From Apilactobacillus apisilvae (GTDB lineage: Bacteria; Bacillota; Bacilli; Lactobacillales; Lactobacillaceae): DNA of 64,000 nucleotides. Below are positions 51,286-61,128 of this stretch, piece after piece. The stretch covers positions 868,001 through 932,000 of the forward strand of contig NZ_CP093362.1 in NCBI RefSeq assembly GCF_023380225.1. The letters are read 5' to 3'. Under the pieces are notes generated by a model. That model was not told the origin of the DNA. It was given only the letters and a program-made list of their open reading frames with translations, and searched no databases. Within the stretch, counting starts at the first letter, position 1. Each line of letters starts with the position of its first letter. A program made the position numbers and the translations under genes.

Positions 51286-52173
51286 ATGAAAAAATGGGGT
51301 TATGATTTAAAAGTCTCTACGAACATTAAAAATTTAAGCCTTAGAGAGTATTTAAGTAAACATTTATTAATTCCCAAGCATTTAATTTTTTCATTAAGAA
51401 AAGATCATCGAGTTACAGTAAATAACAAATACATTCCAATGAACTTTACAGTAAAAGATGGCGACCAATTAAGAATCGTATTCATTGAAAGTGATTTTCA
51501 TTTACCAGTTCAAAATATATTACCAGATAATCATAAAATTATTAATATTTTATTCGAAAATGAAGACATCTTAGTAGTCAATAAAATGGCTGGAATTAAA
51601 ACTCATCCTAATCAACCAAATGAAAGTGGTACTTTATTAAACTTTTGTGAAAACTACCTTAATAAAGAAAATAAACATGCATACATGATTCATCGTTTAG
51701 ATCAAGAAACTTCCGGTGCAATTATTGTTGGAAAAAATCCAGCAGTAGTTCCTATTTTAGTAAGGTTAATAAAAGATAAAATTATCCATCGAACTTACCT
51801 GACTTGGGTCGAAGGAATCTTTCAAAATAAAAGTGATAATATCAATCTTCCAATTGGTTTTGATCAAAACGATAAAAGGAAAAGAAAAATTAACGGCACA
51901 AGTTCACAAAAAGCATTAACCCGATACGAAGTATTAAAAGAACGTAATAATTGTTCACTAGTCGAAGTACAATTACAAACTGGCCGCACTCATCAAATTA
52001 GAGTTCATATGAAAGCTATGAACCACCCTATCATAGGCGATCCATTATATAATCCGGAATCAATATCACCAAAAATGTTATTACATTCATGGAAATTAAA
52101 ATTAATATTCCCTTACTATATGATTACTAAGGTTTTAGAATCACCAGTTAATGATTATTTTAAAAATATGTAA
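51286..52173 (+). CDS. RluA/RluD-family pseudouridine synthase
   Basis: A 295-residue enzyme. An N-terminal S4-like RNA-binding part (about 15-75) precedes the catalytic domain. The active-site motif is IHRLDQETSGAIIVGKN with the catalytic Asp, and LQTGRTHQIRVHM is the second family motif. It converts uridine to pseudouridine in rRNA or tRNA. The exact position is unknown; RluD-like enzymes act on 23S rRNA. AAGAAGG precedes the ATG. Confidence 0.92.
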   Translation: MKKWGYDLKVSTNIKNLSLREYLSKHLLIPKHLIFSLRKDHRVTVNNKYIPMNFTVKDGDQLRIVFIESDFHLPVQNILPDNHKIINILFENEDILVVNKMAGIKTHPNQPNESGTLLNFCENYLNKENKHAYMIHRLDQETSGAIIVGKNPAVVPILVRLIKDKIIHRTYLTWVEGIFQNKSDNINLPIGFDQNDKRKRKINGTSSQKALTRYEVLKERNNCSLVEVQLQTGRTHQIRVHMKAMNHPIIGDPLYNPESISPKMLLHSWKLKLIFPYYMITKVLESPVNDYFKNM

Positions 52174-52174
52174 C

Positions 52175-52208
52175 AAAAGAGCCACATCAATTAAGATGTG
52201 GCTCTTTT
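52175..52208 (+). terminator. Terminator of the pseudouridine synthase gene
   Basis: AAAAGAGCCACATC (52175-52188) pairs perfectly with 52195-52208, followed by T. It can also face the convergent phosphoketolase gene. Confidence 0.87.
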
Positions 52209-52239
52209 TAGGTTTTAAAAGTTAATTAAAGCGAATTAA

Positions 52240-54630
52240 TTACTTTAATGGTTTCCATTGCCATGCATTTACTTCTGGTAAGTCAGTACCAACTTCACGG
52301 ATGTAAGCATTGTGCTTGTCAACCATGTCATTCATACGTTGTACGAATGAAGCACCCTTAACAGAGTATTCTGGAATATCATTTACAACTTCTTTAGCTA
52401 AGTCGAAACGATCTAATTGGTTCAATACACGCATGTCAAATGGTGTAGTGATATCACCGTTTTCGCGGTAACCATGAACATGTAAGTTATGGTTGTGACG
52501 ATCGAAGAATACATCTTTAACTAGACCTTCGAAACCGTGGAATGCGAATACAACTGGTTTGTCAGTAGTAAATAGACGATCAAATTCTTCATCAGTTAAA
52601 CCACGAGGGTCAACCTTAGGTGAACGTAACTTCAAGAAGTCAACAACGTTAATGTATCTGATCTTCATTTCTGGGAATTCATCGTGTAATAATGAAATTG
52701 CAGCAAGACTTTCCCAAGTTGGTTCGGTACCAGCTGAAGCGATAACAACGTCTGGTTCTTGACCTTGGTCAGTTGAAGCCCAGTCAACGTAACCTAAACC
52801 ATTGTTTACAAGGTTAGTTGCTTCTTCAATTGAGAACCATTGTGGACGTGGGTGTTTTGAAGTAACGATTAAGTTAATTTTTTCTTCACTTGCGAATGCA
52901 ACGTTACCAACAGCTAATAATGAGTTAGCATCAGCTGGTAAGTATTCACGAATGAATTCTGGTTTCTTTTCTGATAAGTGAGTTAACATACCTGGATCTT
53001 GGTGAGTGTAACCATTGTGATCTTGTTGGAATACAGTTGAAGTATCAACAAAGTTCAATGATGGGTAATGTTTTCTCCATGGTTGATCAGCTGCTTTACG
53101 TAACCACTTGAAGTGTTGAGTTAACATTGAGTCAACTACACGACCGAATGATTCGTATGTTGCAAAGAAACCATGACGACCAGTTAGAACGTAACCTTCT
53201 AACCAACCTTCAGTTTGATGTTCTGATAATTGTGAATCAATTAAACGACCAGAATGAGCAACGTATTGATCATTTGGTTCCATAATGTCTTCCATCCATT
53301 GACGGTTTGTTTCATTGAACACACCATATAGACGGTTTGACATTGATTCATCAGGACCAAAGGCACGGAAGTTGTCAGGGTTTTCATCCATAACAGCACC
53401 TAACCAGTTTGACCATACACTCATATCTTCAGCAATTGTTTCACCTGGAGTCTTAACGTCAACAGCAAACTTCTTGTAGTCTGGTAGACGTAGAGGCTTA
53501 GGATCAATACCACCATTAGTAATAGGATTTACTGACATACGACGGTCACCCTTAGGTGCTAATGCCTTAATGTCATCCTTAATAGTACCATCATCGTTAA
53601 ATAATTCTTCTGGCTTGTATGATTTTAACCAATTTACAAGTAAATCAGCATGTTCCATGTTGTCAGATGAAACAGGTAGTGGAATTTGGTGAGCACGGAA
53701 TGAGTTTTCAATTGGTTCACCATTAAGATCCTTCTTAGGACCAGTCCAACCTTTTGGTGTTCTAACAACAATCATTGGCCATTCTGGTAGAGTGGCAGTT
53801 TCAGCAGTTTGGTTTTCACGAGCATTCTTTTGAATGTCTTTAATTTCTGGAATAACTTCATCCATAACTTTAGCCATTTTTTCATGGTAAGCCATGTGAT
53901 CATCAAAGTCTTCTTCGTTTTCAACGAAGTAAGGTTTCCAACCCATACCCTTGAAGTAGTCAGTTAATTCTTCATCTGACATACGTGACATGATAGTTGG
54001 ATTTGAAATTTTAAAACCATTCATGTTGATGATAGGCAATACAGCACCATCTTTAACAGGGTTGATGAATTTGTCTGAGAACCAACTAGCAGCTAGTGGA
54101 CCAGTTTCGGCTTCACCATCACCAATTTCAACAGCGGCAATTACGTCAGGGTTATCTAGGATAGCACCAACACCGTGTGATAGTGAGTAACCTAATTCTC
54201 CACCTTCGTGAATTGAACCTGGAGTTTCAGGGGCAGCATGTGATGCAACTCCACCAGGGAATGAGAATTGTTTGAATAATTTAGCCATACCTTTTTCATC
54301 TTGTGAGATGTTTGGGTAAATGTCTGAGTAACTACCATCAATGTATGAGTTAGATACCATAACTTGGCCACCATGACCTGAACCTTCAATGTAGAACATG
54401 TTTAGGTCATACTTGTTAATTGCACGGTTTAAATGTGCATAAATGAAGTTTTGAGATACGATAGTACCCCAGTGTCCAATTGGTTTAACTTTTACATCGT
54501 CAGATGTTAGTTCATTCTTTAATAATGGGTTATGTTTTAGATATAGTTGACCTACTGATAGGTAATTAGCAGTACGCCAGTATTTATCTAATTCTTCCAA
54601 ATATTGTTTGGAATCGAAATCTTGTGCCAT
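52240..54630 (-). CDS. xfp: Xylulose-5-phosphate/fructose-6-phosphate phosphoketolase
   Basis: A 796-residue thiamine-diphosphate enzyme, the full family length. The N-terminus ([15 protein letters not shown]), the [13 protein letters not shown] and [11 protein letters not shown] region near 180-195, and [18 protein letters not shown] near 490 are diagnostic. It splits xylulose 5-phosphate, or fructose 6-phosphate, with phosphate to acetyl phosphate plus glyceraldehyde 3-phosphate or erythrose 4-phosphate. This is the key step of heterolactic fermentation. Codon use is strongly biased, as in abundant proteins. Its promoter contains a perfect inverted repeat, and a GntR regulator gene lies just upstream. 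Confidence 0.96.
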   Translation of the reverse strand: MAQDFDSKQYLEELDKYWRTANYLSVGQLYLKHNPLLKNELTSDDVKVKPIGHWGTIVSQNFIYAHLNRAINKYDLNMFYIEGSGHGGQVMVSNSYIDGSYSDIYPNISQDEKGMAKLFKQFSFPGGVASHAAPETPGSIHEGGELGYSLSHGVGAILDNPDVIAAVEIGDGEAETGPLAASWFSDKFINPVKDGAVLPIINMNGFKISNPTIMSRMSDEELTDYFKGMGWKPYFVENEEDFDDHMAYHEKMAKVMDEVIPEIKDIQKNARENQTAETATLPEWPMIVVRTPKGWTGPKKDLNGEPIENSFRAHQIPLPVSSDNMEHADLLVNWLKSYKPEELFNDDGTIKDDIKALAPKGDRRMSVNPITNGGIDPKPLRLPDYKKFAVDVKTPGETIAEDMSVWSNWLGAVMDENPDNFRAFGPDESMSNRLYGVFNETNRQWMEDIMEPNDQYVAHSGRLIDSQLSEHQTEGWLEGYVLTGRHGFFATYESFGRVVDSMLTQHFKWLRKAADQPWRKHYPSLNFVDTSTVFQQDHNGYTHQDPGMLTHLSEKKPEFIREYLPADANSLLAVGNVAFASEEKINLIVTSKHPRPQWFSIEEATNLVNNGLGYVDWASTDQGQEPDVVIASAGTEPTWESLAAISLLHDEFPEMKIRYINVVDFLKLRSPKVDPRGLTDEEFDRLFTTDKPVVFAFHGFEGLVKDVFFDRHNHNLHVHGYRENGDITTPFDMRVLNQLDRFDLAKEVVNDIPEYSVKGASFVQRMNDMVDKHNAYIREVGTDLPEVNAWQWKPLK

Positions 54631-54727
54631 TAATTAACACTCCTTTTTAATAAAAAACTATTGAAATTAATAATGGTTTACTATAGAAATCTGCCAACAA
54701 AATCGTCAACAAATTTCATTACAATGA

Positions 54728-54769
54728 ATATAATAACTGCTTTTTATAAAAAGTCAACCTTTTTATAAA
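54728..54769 (-). promoter_or_regulatory. xfp promoter with candidate GntR operator
   Basis: Minus strand: TTGACT (54757-54752), 18-nt spacer, TTATAT (54733-54728). Perfect 10-bp arms TTTATAAAAA (54743-54752) and TTTTTATAAA (54760-54769), 7 nt apart, overlap the -35 element. A dimeric repressor bound here would block transcription. The GntR-family gene at 54875 is the obvious candidate. Confidence 0.6.
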
Positions 54770-54874
54770 TTGATACGGTCCAATTAATATAATTGTAATA
54801 AATCACTATTAATATCGTAATTATTATGAACGATTTATTCATAATAGTCCAATCATTCTCATACTTTTTAATAA

Positions 54875-55603
54875 TTAATTATCATTCAACATTACAAACG
54901 TATTATATCTTAAATATTGATAATGAAGACGCATATTAGAAACTTCAAATGGGGTTCCATCATCTAAGAAAAAGATTCCTTCCATTAGTCCAACTGGTTC
55001 ATTAGCTTTTAAATTAAGTAATTTTTGATCCTTTTCATCAGAAGGGCTGGCCAAAATTGATAAGAAAGATTTAGTAACACGCTTGTTAATTGTATCTTCT
55101 ACATAATTAAAAATCGAACCAGAAACAATCTCTTTGGTTAATTCAGGGGCAATTTTAATCGGAATATAACCAGTTTCAATCATAAATGGTTTGTCCTCAA
55201 ACAAACGTAAACGTTCAATTTTATATACAAAGTCACCTTCCGATAAAAATAAATCCTGCTGAATTTCTTTATTAGCTGGGATAACTTTAAAATCTAACAA
55301 TTTAATTTTAGGTGTCTGCCCTTTGCTTTTTAAACTATCAGTAATTCCTAAATTAGAACCTTCATAATGAAAAATAGTTTGATTCTTCATATATAATGGA
55401 TTAATAAAAGTACCGGAACCTCGTTTTTTAAAAATAATTCCATCATCAGCTAAAAGTTTTAATGCTCGTTTAATTGAACTACGACTTACGCTATAATCTT
55501 CACTTAGGCTACGTTCATCTGGTAAACGTTTATTGGGAAATTTGTTATTCACAATTTTTTGTTTTAAATCGTGCATTACTTTACGATAAACTAAATCAGC
55601 CAT
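54875..55603 (-). CDS. GntR/HutC-subfamily transcriptional regulator
   Basis: A 242-residue protein: N-terminal winged helix (about 1-70; RSLSEDYSVSRSSIKRALKLL) and C-terminal UTRA ligand domain (about 90-235). UTRA domains bind sugar phosphates or similar small ligands. The gene lies 244 nt upstream of xfp on the same strand, and the xfp promoter has a perfect palindrome, so control of phosphoketolase by a pathway sugar phosphate is likely. TreR-like regulators are the nearest family. No separate sugar operon is beside it. Confidence 0.87.
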   Translation of the reverse strand: MADLVYRKVMHDLKQKIVNNKFPNKRLPDERSLSEDYSVSRSSIKRALKLLADDGIIFKKRGSGTFINPLYMKNQTIFHYEGSNLGITDSLKSKGQTPKIKLLDFKVIPANKEIQQDLFLSEGDFVYKIERLRLFEDKPFMIETGYIPIKIAPELTKEIVSGSIFNYVEDTINKRVTKSFLSILASPSDEKDQKLLNLKANEPVGLMEGIFFLDDGTPFEVSNMRLHYQYLRYNTFVMLNDN

Positions 55604-55701
55604 CTCTTACTCCTAACTCGAACAAAATTTATTAAAATAAGTATAACAGATTTATCAATTTAATATTACTATATGCTAAAATGTCCTGAGAGGTGATTTG
55701 A

Positions 55702-56205
55702 ATGTCCAAGAAGAATAAAAAGAATCGCATTCATAAGACATTAGTTGAACAAATCCTAGATAAAAATAAAATTCCATATAAACAATATACATTCGCTACT
55801 CATGAAGCTGGTGATGTTCAGCAAATGGACATTGAAGAAGGTGTTGATAAACATCTAGTTTATAAAACTTTAGTGTTAAACGGTAAAAGTACCGGGCCAG
55901 TTGTTGGTGTCGTTCCAATGGATGAACGTTTAGACGAAAAGAAGCTTGCTAAAGCTTCTGGAAATAAAAAAGTAAATATGGTTCCATTGAAGGATTTACT
56001 TAAAACTACCGGCTATGTTCACGGTGCAAATACACCAATTGGTATTTATGAAAAATTTCATTATCCGGTCTATATCGATCAAGAAGCTAAAAAACAAGCA
56101 AATATCTTAGTTTCATCTGGAAAAGTGGGTCGTTCAGTCGAAGTAAATGCTGAAGAAATGATTAGCTTAGTTCATGGCCAGTTTGCTGATATTCGCCAAG
56201 AATAA
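55702..56205 (+). CDS. ybaK: YbaK/EbsC-family Cys-tRNA(Pro) deacylase
   Basis: A 167-residue protein. The core KTLVLNGKSTGPVVGVVPMD and the C-terminal ILVSSGKVGRSVEVNAEEM match YbaK/EbsC, which hydrolyses tRNA-Pro wrongly charged with cysteine. The first 12 residues are basic (MSKKNKKNRIHK), as is common for tRNA-binding proteins. GAGAGGTG precedes the ATG. It is convergent with the HD-domain gene, with only 2 nt between stops. Confidence 0.9.
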   Translation: MSKKNKKNRIHKTLVEQILDKNKIPYKQYTFATHEAGDVQQMDIEEGVDKHLVYKTLVLNGKSTGPVVGVVPMDERLDEKKLAKASGNKKVNMVPLKDLLKTTGYVHGANTPIGIYEKFHYPVYIDQEAKKQANILVSSGKVGRSVEVNAEEMISLVHGQFADIRQE

Positions 56206-56207
56206 TA

Positions 56208-56831
56208 TTAATGCCATTCTTTTTTAAATTCATTCACAAAGTTTTCCATATATAATTTTCTTTGAACCGCAAGTTTTCTTGCGGTTTTTGTATTCATTAA
56301 ATCTGGCAACTTAAATAACTTTTCATAAAAATGGTTAATTACAGTTGTATGTTTTCGATATTCTACTTTATTCATATTAATTCTTGGCTGTTGTGATTCA
56401 TCATACATAACATCCCCAAAATGGCCACCAAAATAAAATGCACGAGCAATGCCAATTGCTCCAATTGCATCTAGGCGATCAGCATCTTGAACAATTTGGC
56501 CATTAATATCTAATTCATAATGATTTGATAGATTCTTGCTATAAGACATATGCGTAATAATATTAATAATTTTATGAATTTCTATTTTGGAAAAATTTAA
56601 TTCAGCTAGCTTATCAATTACTTGGTTAGTTTTAGCATTCGGATCCGTAACTAATTTATCATCAATCACATCATGTAAATAAGCTGCGGTAATAGCTATT
56701 TTAGAATTGGCTTTGGGATTTTCTGAAATTAACGTTTTGGTTAAAGCTACCACTCGATTAATATGGGCCAAGTCATGCCCAGTATGATCATCTTTTAATT
56801 CATTCTTAACAAAATTAGCAATTTTTTGCAT
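56208..56831 (-). CDS. HD-domain phosphohydrolase (YedJ-like)
   Basis: A 207-residue protein. GHDLAHINRVVALTK supplies the first His, AAYLHDVIDD the HD pair, and IVQDADRLDAIGAIGIARA the later Asp. It should be a metal-dependent phosphohydrolase acting on nucleotides; the exact substrate is unknown. TAGGGAGG precedes the ATG. It is next to, and on the same strand as, the DUF1836 gene, which has its own terminator. Confidence 0.87.
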   Translation of the reverse strand: MQKIANFVKNELKDDHTGHDLAHINRVVALTKTLISENPKANSKIAITAAYLHDVIDDKLVTDPNAKTNQVIDKLAELNFSKIEIHKIINIITHMSYSKNLSNHYELDINGQIVQDADRLDAIGAIGIARAFYFGGHFGDVMYDESQQPRINMNKVEYRKHTTVINHFYEKLFKLPDLMNTKTARKLAVQRKLYMENFVNEFKKEWH

Positions 56832-56850
56832 AATAACCCTCCCTAATAAA

Positions 56851-56879
56851 AAAGTGATGTGTATAAGTCACATCACTTT
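56851..56879 (-). terminator. Terminator of the DUF1836 gene
   Basis: AAAGTGATGTG (56851-56861) pairs perfectly with CACATCACTTT (56869-56879), and a T run follows on the minus strand. One arm includes the last codons of the gene. Confidence 0.8.
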
Positions 56880-57373
56880 GCATGCATCATATCTGAATAA
56901 ATTTCATTTGCAATTAAACGATTAATGATTGTATCAGCAATCGCATTTAATAAATGATCACTGTCACTTTCACTAATGGGCTTTTGCCCTAAATCTGCTA
57001 TATGGTGTAGTTTTTGAACTAACATTTCAATAAATTCATCATATGCTTGTTTTGGGAATTGTGTCTTAGTAATTTCATCAATTCCTTGTCGAATATCCTT
57101 AATAGAGAATACTGGTTTTAATAAACTAATAATAATAATATCAGCAACATGGACATTTTGATACTTTTTCTTTACTGGGGCAAAAGTTGCCTTTTGTTTT
57201 ACATAGTTATTAACCATTGATTTAGTAACTGTGTCCATACCCAAAGGACCAATTGCTTCATTCACGACCGCGATTAATTGATCCATATATAAATCAAATT
57301 TAGGTAAGTCTGCCCATTTAGGTAAACTGATACTCTTCATTTGAGTTTGCCATCTATTATATTGCTTATTCAT
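56873..57373 (-). CDS. DUF1836 protein
   Basis: A 166-residue protein of the DUF1836 family, widespread in Firmicutes and of unknown role. The pattern LPKWADLPKFDLYMDQLIAVVNE, TKSMVNNYVKQK and HVADIIIISLLKPVFSI resembles a MerR-like or helix-turn-helix DNA-binding core. Regulation is therefore possible but unproven. AAGAGGTGG precedes the ATG. It lies 53 nt downstream of the P-type ATPase gene's stop on the opposite side of that gene's transcription, that is, it is transcribed after it in the same direction. Confidence 0.8.
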   Translation of the reverse strand: MNKQYNRWQTQMKSISLPKWADLPKFDLYMDQLIAVVNEAIGPLGMDTVTKSMVNNYVKQKATFAPVKKKYQNVHVADIIIISLLKPVFSIKDIRQGIDEITKTQFPKQAYDEFIEMLVQKLHHIADLGQKPISESDSDHLLNAIADTIINRLIANEIYSDMMHAK

Positions 57374-57426
57374 ATAACCACCTCTTTTTTAATGATTATA
57401 CCATAATAGATAGTTTTTAAAGCTAC

Positions 57427-59781
57427 TTAACCTAGTCTTTTCTTTCTCATTTGACTGACCTTTTTTACAATTCTTTTTACAATTGAAGTAACCAAGAAAA
57501 AGACAGGTAAGGCTGTGGCAACAATAATAATTGCATGCATATTAATAGGATAATCAAAAATTGAAACTAATGAGAAAATCCGATTAAAGAAAACAAAAAT
57601 CATCGCAAAAATTACAATTGTTGGAATAATAATAGTTAACTTAATTTTATTGAATGGTTTGGAAACCATAAATAACGCTAACCAATAAATTACTCCAGTA
57701 ACAAGAATACTTAGCGTTGCTCGTTGCATATAGTTAAAGTCAAAGTAACTACCAATTACCATGATTGCTAATACATAACCAACAATTGTAATCGCTGCTG
57801 GTAATGCAACATCATATATTTTGCGATAGAACTGATTGGTTACTCGTTGATAATTAGGTGATAACGCTAATAAGAACGAAGGTAAGCCTACCATAACGGT
57901 ATTAATTGGCGTTAACTGGATTGGCTGAAATGGATAACTATAACTAGTAATGAATAAGAATAGCACCGTTAAAGCTAAGGAAAACATTGTCTTAATCAAA
58001 TATAGAGAAGCAACACTACTAATGTTATTAATTACACGGCGACCTTCTCCAAGGACATTAACCATTGCTGAAAAATTAGAGTTAATCAATACAAAGTCAG
58101 CAATTCCTTTAGTACTTTCACTTCCGGAAGCCATGGCAACCCCACAATTAGCTTGCTTCATCGCCAACATATCGTTGACTCCATCACCAGTCATCGCTAC
58201 TGTATGACCATTGGATTGATAAGCTTGAATCAAGCGTTTCTTTTGCTTAGGTGTAACTCGACCAAAAATGGTATATTTTTTAACCAATGTACGATAATCA
58301 CTGTCATCAGAAACTTTTGACATATCTAATAATTTATCACTATTAACTAGCCCCACTCGGCTACCAATATTACTTACTGTTTTAGGGTCATCCCCTGAAA
58401 TAATATTCAAATCAGTATCTTGGCTTCTAAAATAAGCTAAAGTATCAGCTGCATCACTACGAATTTCATCACTAATTAAAATCAAACCTAGTAATACTAT
58501 ATTCTCAAGTGGTGATTGAACTTCACCATTTACTTTAACTAAAGATAAAACACGATATCCCTTTGAAGTGTAACTATCAATTTTTTGTTGAACTGCATCA
58601 TCCATGTTAGAAAGTACAAATTGAGGAGCCCCCATTACATAATTACCATTTTCAAATTGTGCTCCACTCCATTTTTTATCAGAAGAAAATGGAATTCCCT
58701 TAATTAAAGGCCAATTTGGATTATCAATTGCTTTTTTAATGGCCGAAGATGTTTCATTATCATCATCACTAGCATAGACAATGCCACCTAAGGCAGCTTT
58801 CATTTCATCTTCACTTGCATCATTCATAGGTAAAACATCTTCAAATTTTAATTTACCAGTTGTAATTGTTCCAGTTTTATCCAAACAAATGGTATCAACA
58901 CGAGCTAAAGTTTCGATAGCCGATAAATCTCTGACTAAAACTTTTTTCTTAGCCAATTTCATAGCAGAAACAGCTAAAGTAACTGAAGATAATAGAACTA
59001 GGCCTTCTGGAATCATCCCAATCATTGAAGCAACCATTCCAAGAATAGCTTTATTCATATCATCACCAGATAAGAGCTTCGTAGTTAACAAAGTAATCCC
59101 AAGTGGAACAATAATAAAGGTAAGAATTTGGATAATTTTATTGATAGTATGCAACATCTTACTATCAGAATGTTTATCAGTTTGATTAACCTCAGATTCC
59201 ATTCGATTGACAAAAGTATCGTCACCAACTTTAGTAGCTAGAATGCGTGCACTACCACTTAAAATAAAACTACCTGAAGTGATCTCATCGCCTTCCTGTT
59301 TAGCAATTGACTTAGTCTCACCGGTAATTTGCGATTCATCAACTTGCAAACCAGTTGCGGTCATAACCTGGCCATCAATCGGCACCTGATTACCATGACT
59401 TAATAAAATGACATCTCCCAACACGATTTGATCAGCGTCAAGTTCTTTGATAGAACCATCACGAATGACCCTAACCTTACTTTCAGACAAAATTGCCATT
59501 TTATCCAATTGATGTTTAGAACGAATTTCTTGAATACTTCCAATAACTGTATTGGCAATCGCCACAACTAAAAATAACAAATTTTTATAATCGCCTGTAT
59601 ATAAGACCATTAGGGCCAAAACGATGTTAATAATATTAAACAATGTAAAAGTATTATTTTTTAAAATTTGGGGAACACTTAAAGTAAAATCTTTGCGCTT
59701 ACTATTATGTAAACCCTTTTGATATAATTCATTAGCCTTAGATTCTGTTAATCCTTGTTGACTATTAACTTGTTCTGCCAA
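57427..59781 (-). CDS. Cation-transporting P-type ATPase (CtpE-like)
   Basis: A 784-residue membrane pump. Actuator motif is QITGETKS (TGE), phosphorylation site is CLDKTGTITTG, nucleotide-hinge motifs are MTGDGVNDMLAMKQAN. Membrane helix 4 has MIPEGLVLL (PEGL), the ion-site motif of the CtpE-like group linked to Ca2+ uptake; typical heavy-metal CPC and SERCA-like motifs are absent. Ten helices fit the family. TTG 59781 is the start, five bases after GAGGTG. The ion is inferred, with other divalent cations possible. Confidence 0.88.
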   Translation of the reverse strand: MAEQVNSQQGLTESKANELYQKGLHNSKRKDFTLSVPQILKNNTFTLFNIINIVLALMVLYTGDYKNLLFLVVAIANTVIGSIQEIRSKHQLDKMAILSESKVRVIRDGSIKELDADQIVLGDVILLSHGNQVPIDGQVMTATGLQVDESQITGETKSIAKQEGDEITSGSFILSGSARILATKVGDDTFVNRMESEVNQTDKHSDSKMLHTINKIIQILTFIIVPLGITLLTTKLLSGDDMNKAILGMVASMIGMIPEGLVLLSSVTLAVSAMKLAKKKVLVRDLSAIETLARVDTICLDKTGTITTGKLKFEDVLPMNDASEDEMKAALGGIVYASDDDNETSSAIKKAIDNPNWPLIKGIPFSSDKKWSGAQFENGNYVMGAPQFVLSNMDDAVQQKIDSYTSKGYRVLSLVKVNGEVQSPLENIVLLGLILISDEIRSDAADTLAYFRSQDTDLNIISGDDPKTVSNIGSRVGLVNSDKLLDMSKVSDDSDYRTLVKKYTIFGRVTPKQKKRLIQAYQSNGHTVAMTGDGVNDMLAMKQANCGVAMASGSESTKGIADFVLINSNFSAMVNVLGEGRRVINNISSVASLYLIKTMFSLALTVLFLFITSYSYPFQPIQLTPINTVMVGLPSFLLALSPNYQRVTNQFYRKIYDVALPAAITIVGYVLAIMVIGSYFDFNYMQRATLSILVTGVIYWLALFMVSKPFNKIKLTIIIPTIVIFAMIFVFFNRIFSLVSIFDYPINMHAIIIVATALPVFFLVTSIVKRIVKKVSQMRKKRLG

Positions 59782-59868
59782 ATGCTCACCTCATTTATCT
59801 TTTTATTTGATTTAATTTATATTACTGTTTTATGATTAAATTATTCTTAAAATCCAAGGAGGATTTAT

Positions 59869-60723
59869 ATGATTAATTCAATTAAAGATACTATTAAATT
59901 AGCCGATGGTAATGAAATGCCAATGGAAGGTTTTGGTACCTACAAATTAGACAATCAAGAAACCATGGACCAAGCAGTTAAAACTGCTTTTGAATGTGGT
60001 TATCGTTTATTCGATACTGCACAGTTCTATAATAATGAAGAACTACTAGGTAATTCAATCAAAAAGCTAGAAATTAATCGAAAAGAAATATTTATTACCG
60101 ATAAAATTCCGGAACCTAAACAAGGATATCAATCAACTTTAGATGCAATTGATGAATCTTTATCAAGATTACAAACTGATTATATCGACTTAATATTAGT
60201 TCACTGGCCAATCCATTCACAATTTTTTGCAACATGGCGTGCTTTTGAAAAGGCTAAGGCAGATGGTAAAGTCAAATCAATTGGGGTAAGTAATTATCAT
60301 CAAACTCATCTAGACTTACTATCAACTGCTGCTGATGAAATGCCCGTTGTTAACCAAATTGAAGACCATCCCTATCTCACACAAGAACCAATGGTTGCAG
60401 CTAATAAGCAACGCAATATTTTAACCCAAGCTTGGAGTCCAATGGGACGCGGTGCAACTTTGCAGGATCCAACAATTAAATCAATTGCTGAAAAGCATGG
60501 AAAATCAACTGCACAAACAATTTTAAGATGGCACCTTCAACGTGGAATTTCAATTATTCCTAAATCAAGTAATCCTGAACGAATTAAACAAAATGCTAAT
60601 ATCTATGATTTTAATTTATCTGACGATGAAATGAAACAAATTAGCAGCTTAAATCAGGAACAAAGAACTGGTGACGATCCAGAACTTGTATATGAAATTG
60701 AACATCAATATCCAACAAAGTAA
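59869..60723 (+). CDS. Aldo/keto reductase
   Basis: A 284-residue TIM-barrel oxidoreductase. GYRLFDTAQFYNNEELLG holds catalytic Asp and Tyr, DLILVHWPIH the His, and SIIPKSSNPERIKQNANIYDF binds NADPH. It reduces aldehydes or ketones in the cytoplasm; related enzymes act on 2,5-diketogluconate or glyoxal-type compounds. AAGGAGG precedes the ATG. It is divergent from the P-type ATPase and precedes the lysine riboswitch without a shared operon. Confidence 0.9.
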   Translation: MINSIKDTIKLADGNEMPMEGFGTYKLDNQETMDQAVKTAFECGYRLFDTAQFYNNEELLGNSIKKLEINRKEIFITDKIPEPKQGYQSTLDAIDESLSRLQTDYIDLILVHWPIHSQFFATWRAFEKAKADGKVKSIGVSNYHQTHLDLLSTAADEMPVVNQIEDHPYLTQEPMVAANKQRNILTQAWSPMGRGATLQDPTIKSIAEKHGKSTAQTILRWHLQRGISIIPKSSNPERIKQNANIYDFNLSDDEMKQISSLNQEQRTGDDPELVYEIEHQYPTK

Positions 60724-60783
60724 GATAATTACTTGCATTATCATAGAAAAATAGTAGCATTATAAATATAAACTAAATATATC

Positions 60784-60985
60784 TAAGGAAGAGGCGCAAT
60801 TATCAATAGTAAGCTTATGGAATACTTTAAGGTATGTCGATGTAAGTGGAACGGGATGATTGCCGAAACGATTAATCACTTAAATGATTAACTTGTTGGG
60901 TCTTGGTTGAACAGGCTAAGAACTGTCGTAAGTATATAAGCTTACGGGGTGCTTTTAAGGTAATCTAACGATAAAATAAGACGTT
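60784..60985 (+). promoter_or_regulatory. Lysine riboswitch (L box)
   Basis: The conserved 5' segment AAGAGGCGCAATTATCAATAGTA-like block (60789-60811), the GCCGAAACG junction (60862-60870), the TTGGTTGAACAGGCTAAGAACTGTC block (60903-60927) and the closing GGGGTGC (60946-60952) match the five-helix lysine aptamer in order and spacing. Lysine binding should favour the terminator just downstream and lower the transporter gene's expression. The rest of the 60724-61128 gap is leader sequence without an ORF. Confidence 0.88.
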
Positions 60986-60997
60986 AATAATAACTTT

Positions 60998-61028
60998 AAG
61001 GGGGCTATTCCATTTGAATAGTCCCCTT
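60998..61028 (+). terminator. Expression-platform terminator of the lysine riboswitch
   Basis: AAGGGGGCTATTC (60998-61010) pairs with GAATAGTCCCCTT (61016-61028) with one G-U, followed by a T-rich run. Confidence 0.85.
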
Positions 61029-61128
61029 TATTTATTACATAGAATCATTTATACCTGTGAATTATAAATAGATTTATTTATTTTATCAATTAAAAGTATC
61101 TTCCTCATTGAAGGGAGTAGTTGTTTTT

